Shown here one piece after another: positions 13,256 to 13,353 of a DNA stretch of 13,353 bases. The stretch covers positions 1 through 13,353 of the forward strand of contig WJJB01000104.1 of assembly GCA_014729935.1 (NCBI GenBank), in the 5' to 3' direction. Position numbers and translations under genes: made by a program. The notes below the pieces were generated by a model. That model was not told the origin of the DNA. It saw nothing but the letters and a program-made list of their open reading frames with translations, and ran no database searches. Each line of letters starts with the position of its first letter. Positions within the stretch are counted from its first letter, which is position 1. Source of the DNA: Candidatus Bathyarchaeota archaeon. GTDB lineage: Archaea; Asgardarchaeota; Lokiarchaeia; Sigyniarchaeales; Sigyniarchaeaceae.

Positions 13256-13353
13256 AAGGAAATCAATTGAATTACAACGTGTGATGGGTTGCTTATTGCG
13301 TTGATGTGGACAAAAAAATTGAATCAAGAACTTTGAGGAAGGAAGCAAGGAGA

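Larger units (their letters stand above)
13015..13353. other. 339-bp non-coding, promoter-rich right edge
   Basis: No complete gene is seen. The stretch contains the Nudix TATA box, a 50-bp run of almost pure A/T (about 13096-13144), a strong hairpin, a perfect 14-bp palindrome and a TATA-like AATAAATATA at 13227-13236. A plus-strand frame is open from GTG 13306 to the window edge (VDKKIESRTLRKEARR) but lacks a ribosome site. The purine-rich end (GAGGAAGGAAGCAAGGAGA) looks like a Shine-Dalgarno region, so the real gene may begin just beyond 13353. Confidence 0.5.

Overview
This window is almost certainly archaeal. It encodes a minimal 71-residue histone-fold protein. Several genes are preceded by TATA-like boxes of the TTTATATA type. 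Translation signals match the archaeal anti-Shine-Dalgarno (AGGAGTGATC before the first complete gene; GGTGA or GGTGG before several others), and oligo-T tracts follow some genes. The mix of a histone, long plant-like leucine-rich-repeat proteins and a VTC-type domain suggests an Asgard-like or other large-genome archaeon. That placement is inference; no marker gene here settles it.

Layout, left to right. (1) Positions 1-3046, plus strand: the tail of what looks like an alpha/beta hydrolase, a maltokinase-family sugar kinase (82-1833), and a sugar-1-phosphate nucleotidyltransferase with a left-handed beta-helix tail (1898-3046). Together these look like a sugar-phosphate/NDP-sugar or alpha-glucan cluster. 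(2) 3047-5266: an accessory-looking stretch with a frame-broken small ORF, an orphan four-helix membrane protein (minus), a long weakly coding gap with a 39-residue ORF directly upstream of the histone gene, the histone gene, and a pair of antisense-overlapping small ORFs. (3) 5267-7009: a TetR-family repressor (minus) divergent from a NapH/YccM-like membrane polyferredoxin (plus). An imperfect palindrome lies just after the ferredoxin TATA box, so the regulator probably controls its neighbour. (4) 7053-7436: a small helix-hairpin-helix (DUF4332-type) protein. (5) 7594-9946, plus: two tightly coupled genes that both look like triphosphate-tunnel-fold proteins, one VTC-like with a long unassigned C-terminal region, one CYTH/ThTPase-like. 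(6) 9943-12418, minus: two translationally coupled, paralogous LRR proteins. (7) 12493-13014: a Nudix hydrolase. (8) 13015-13353: a promoter-rich non-coding region with a strong RNA hairpin and a perfect 14-bp palindrome, probably upstream of a gene just outside the window.

The most interesting candidate is the VTC-like/CYTH-like gene pair, a possible archaeal polyphosphate or triphosphate-handling module. Next are the paired LRR proteins, the TetR/polyferredoxin switch and the structured RNA candidate near the right edge.
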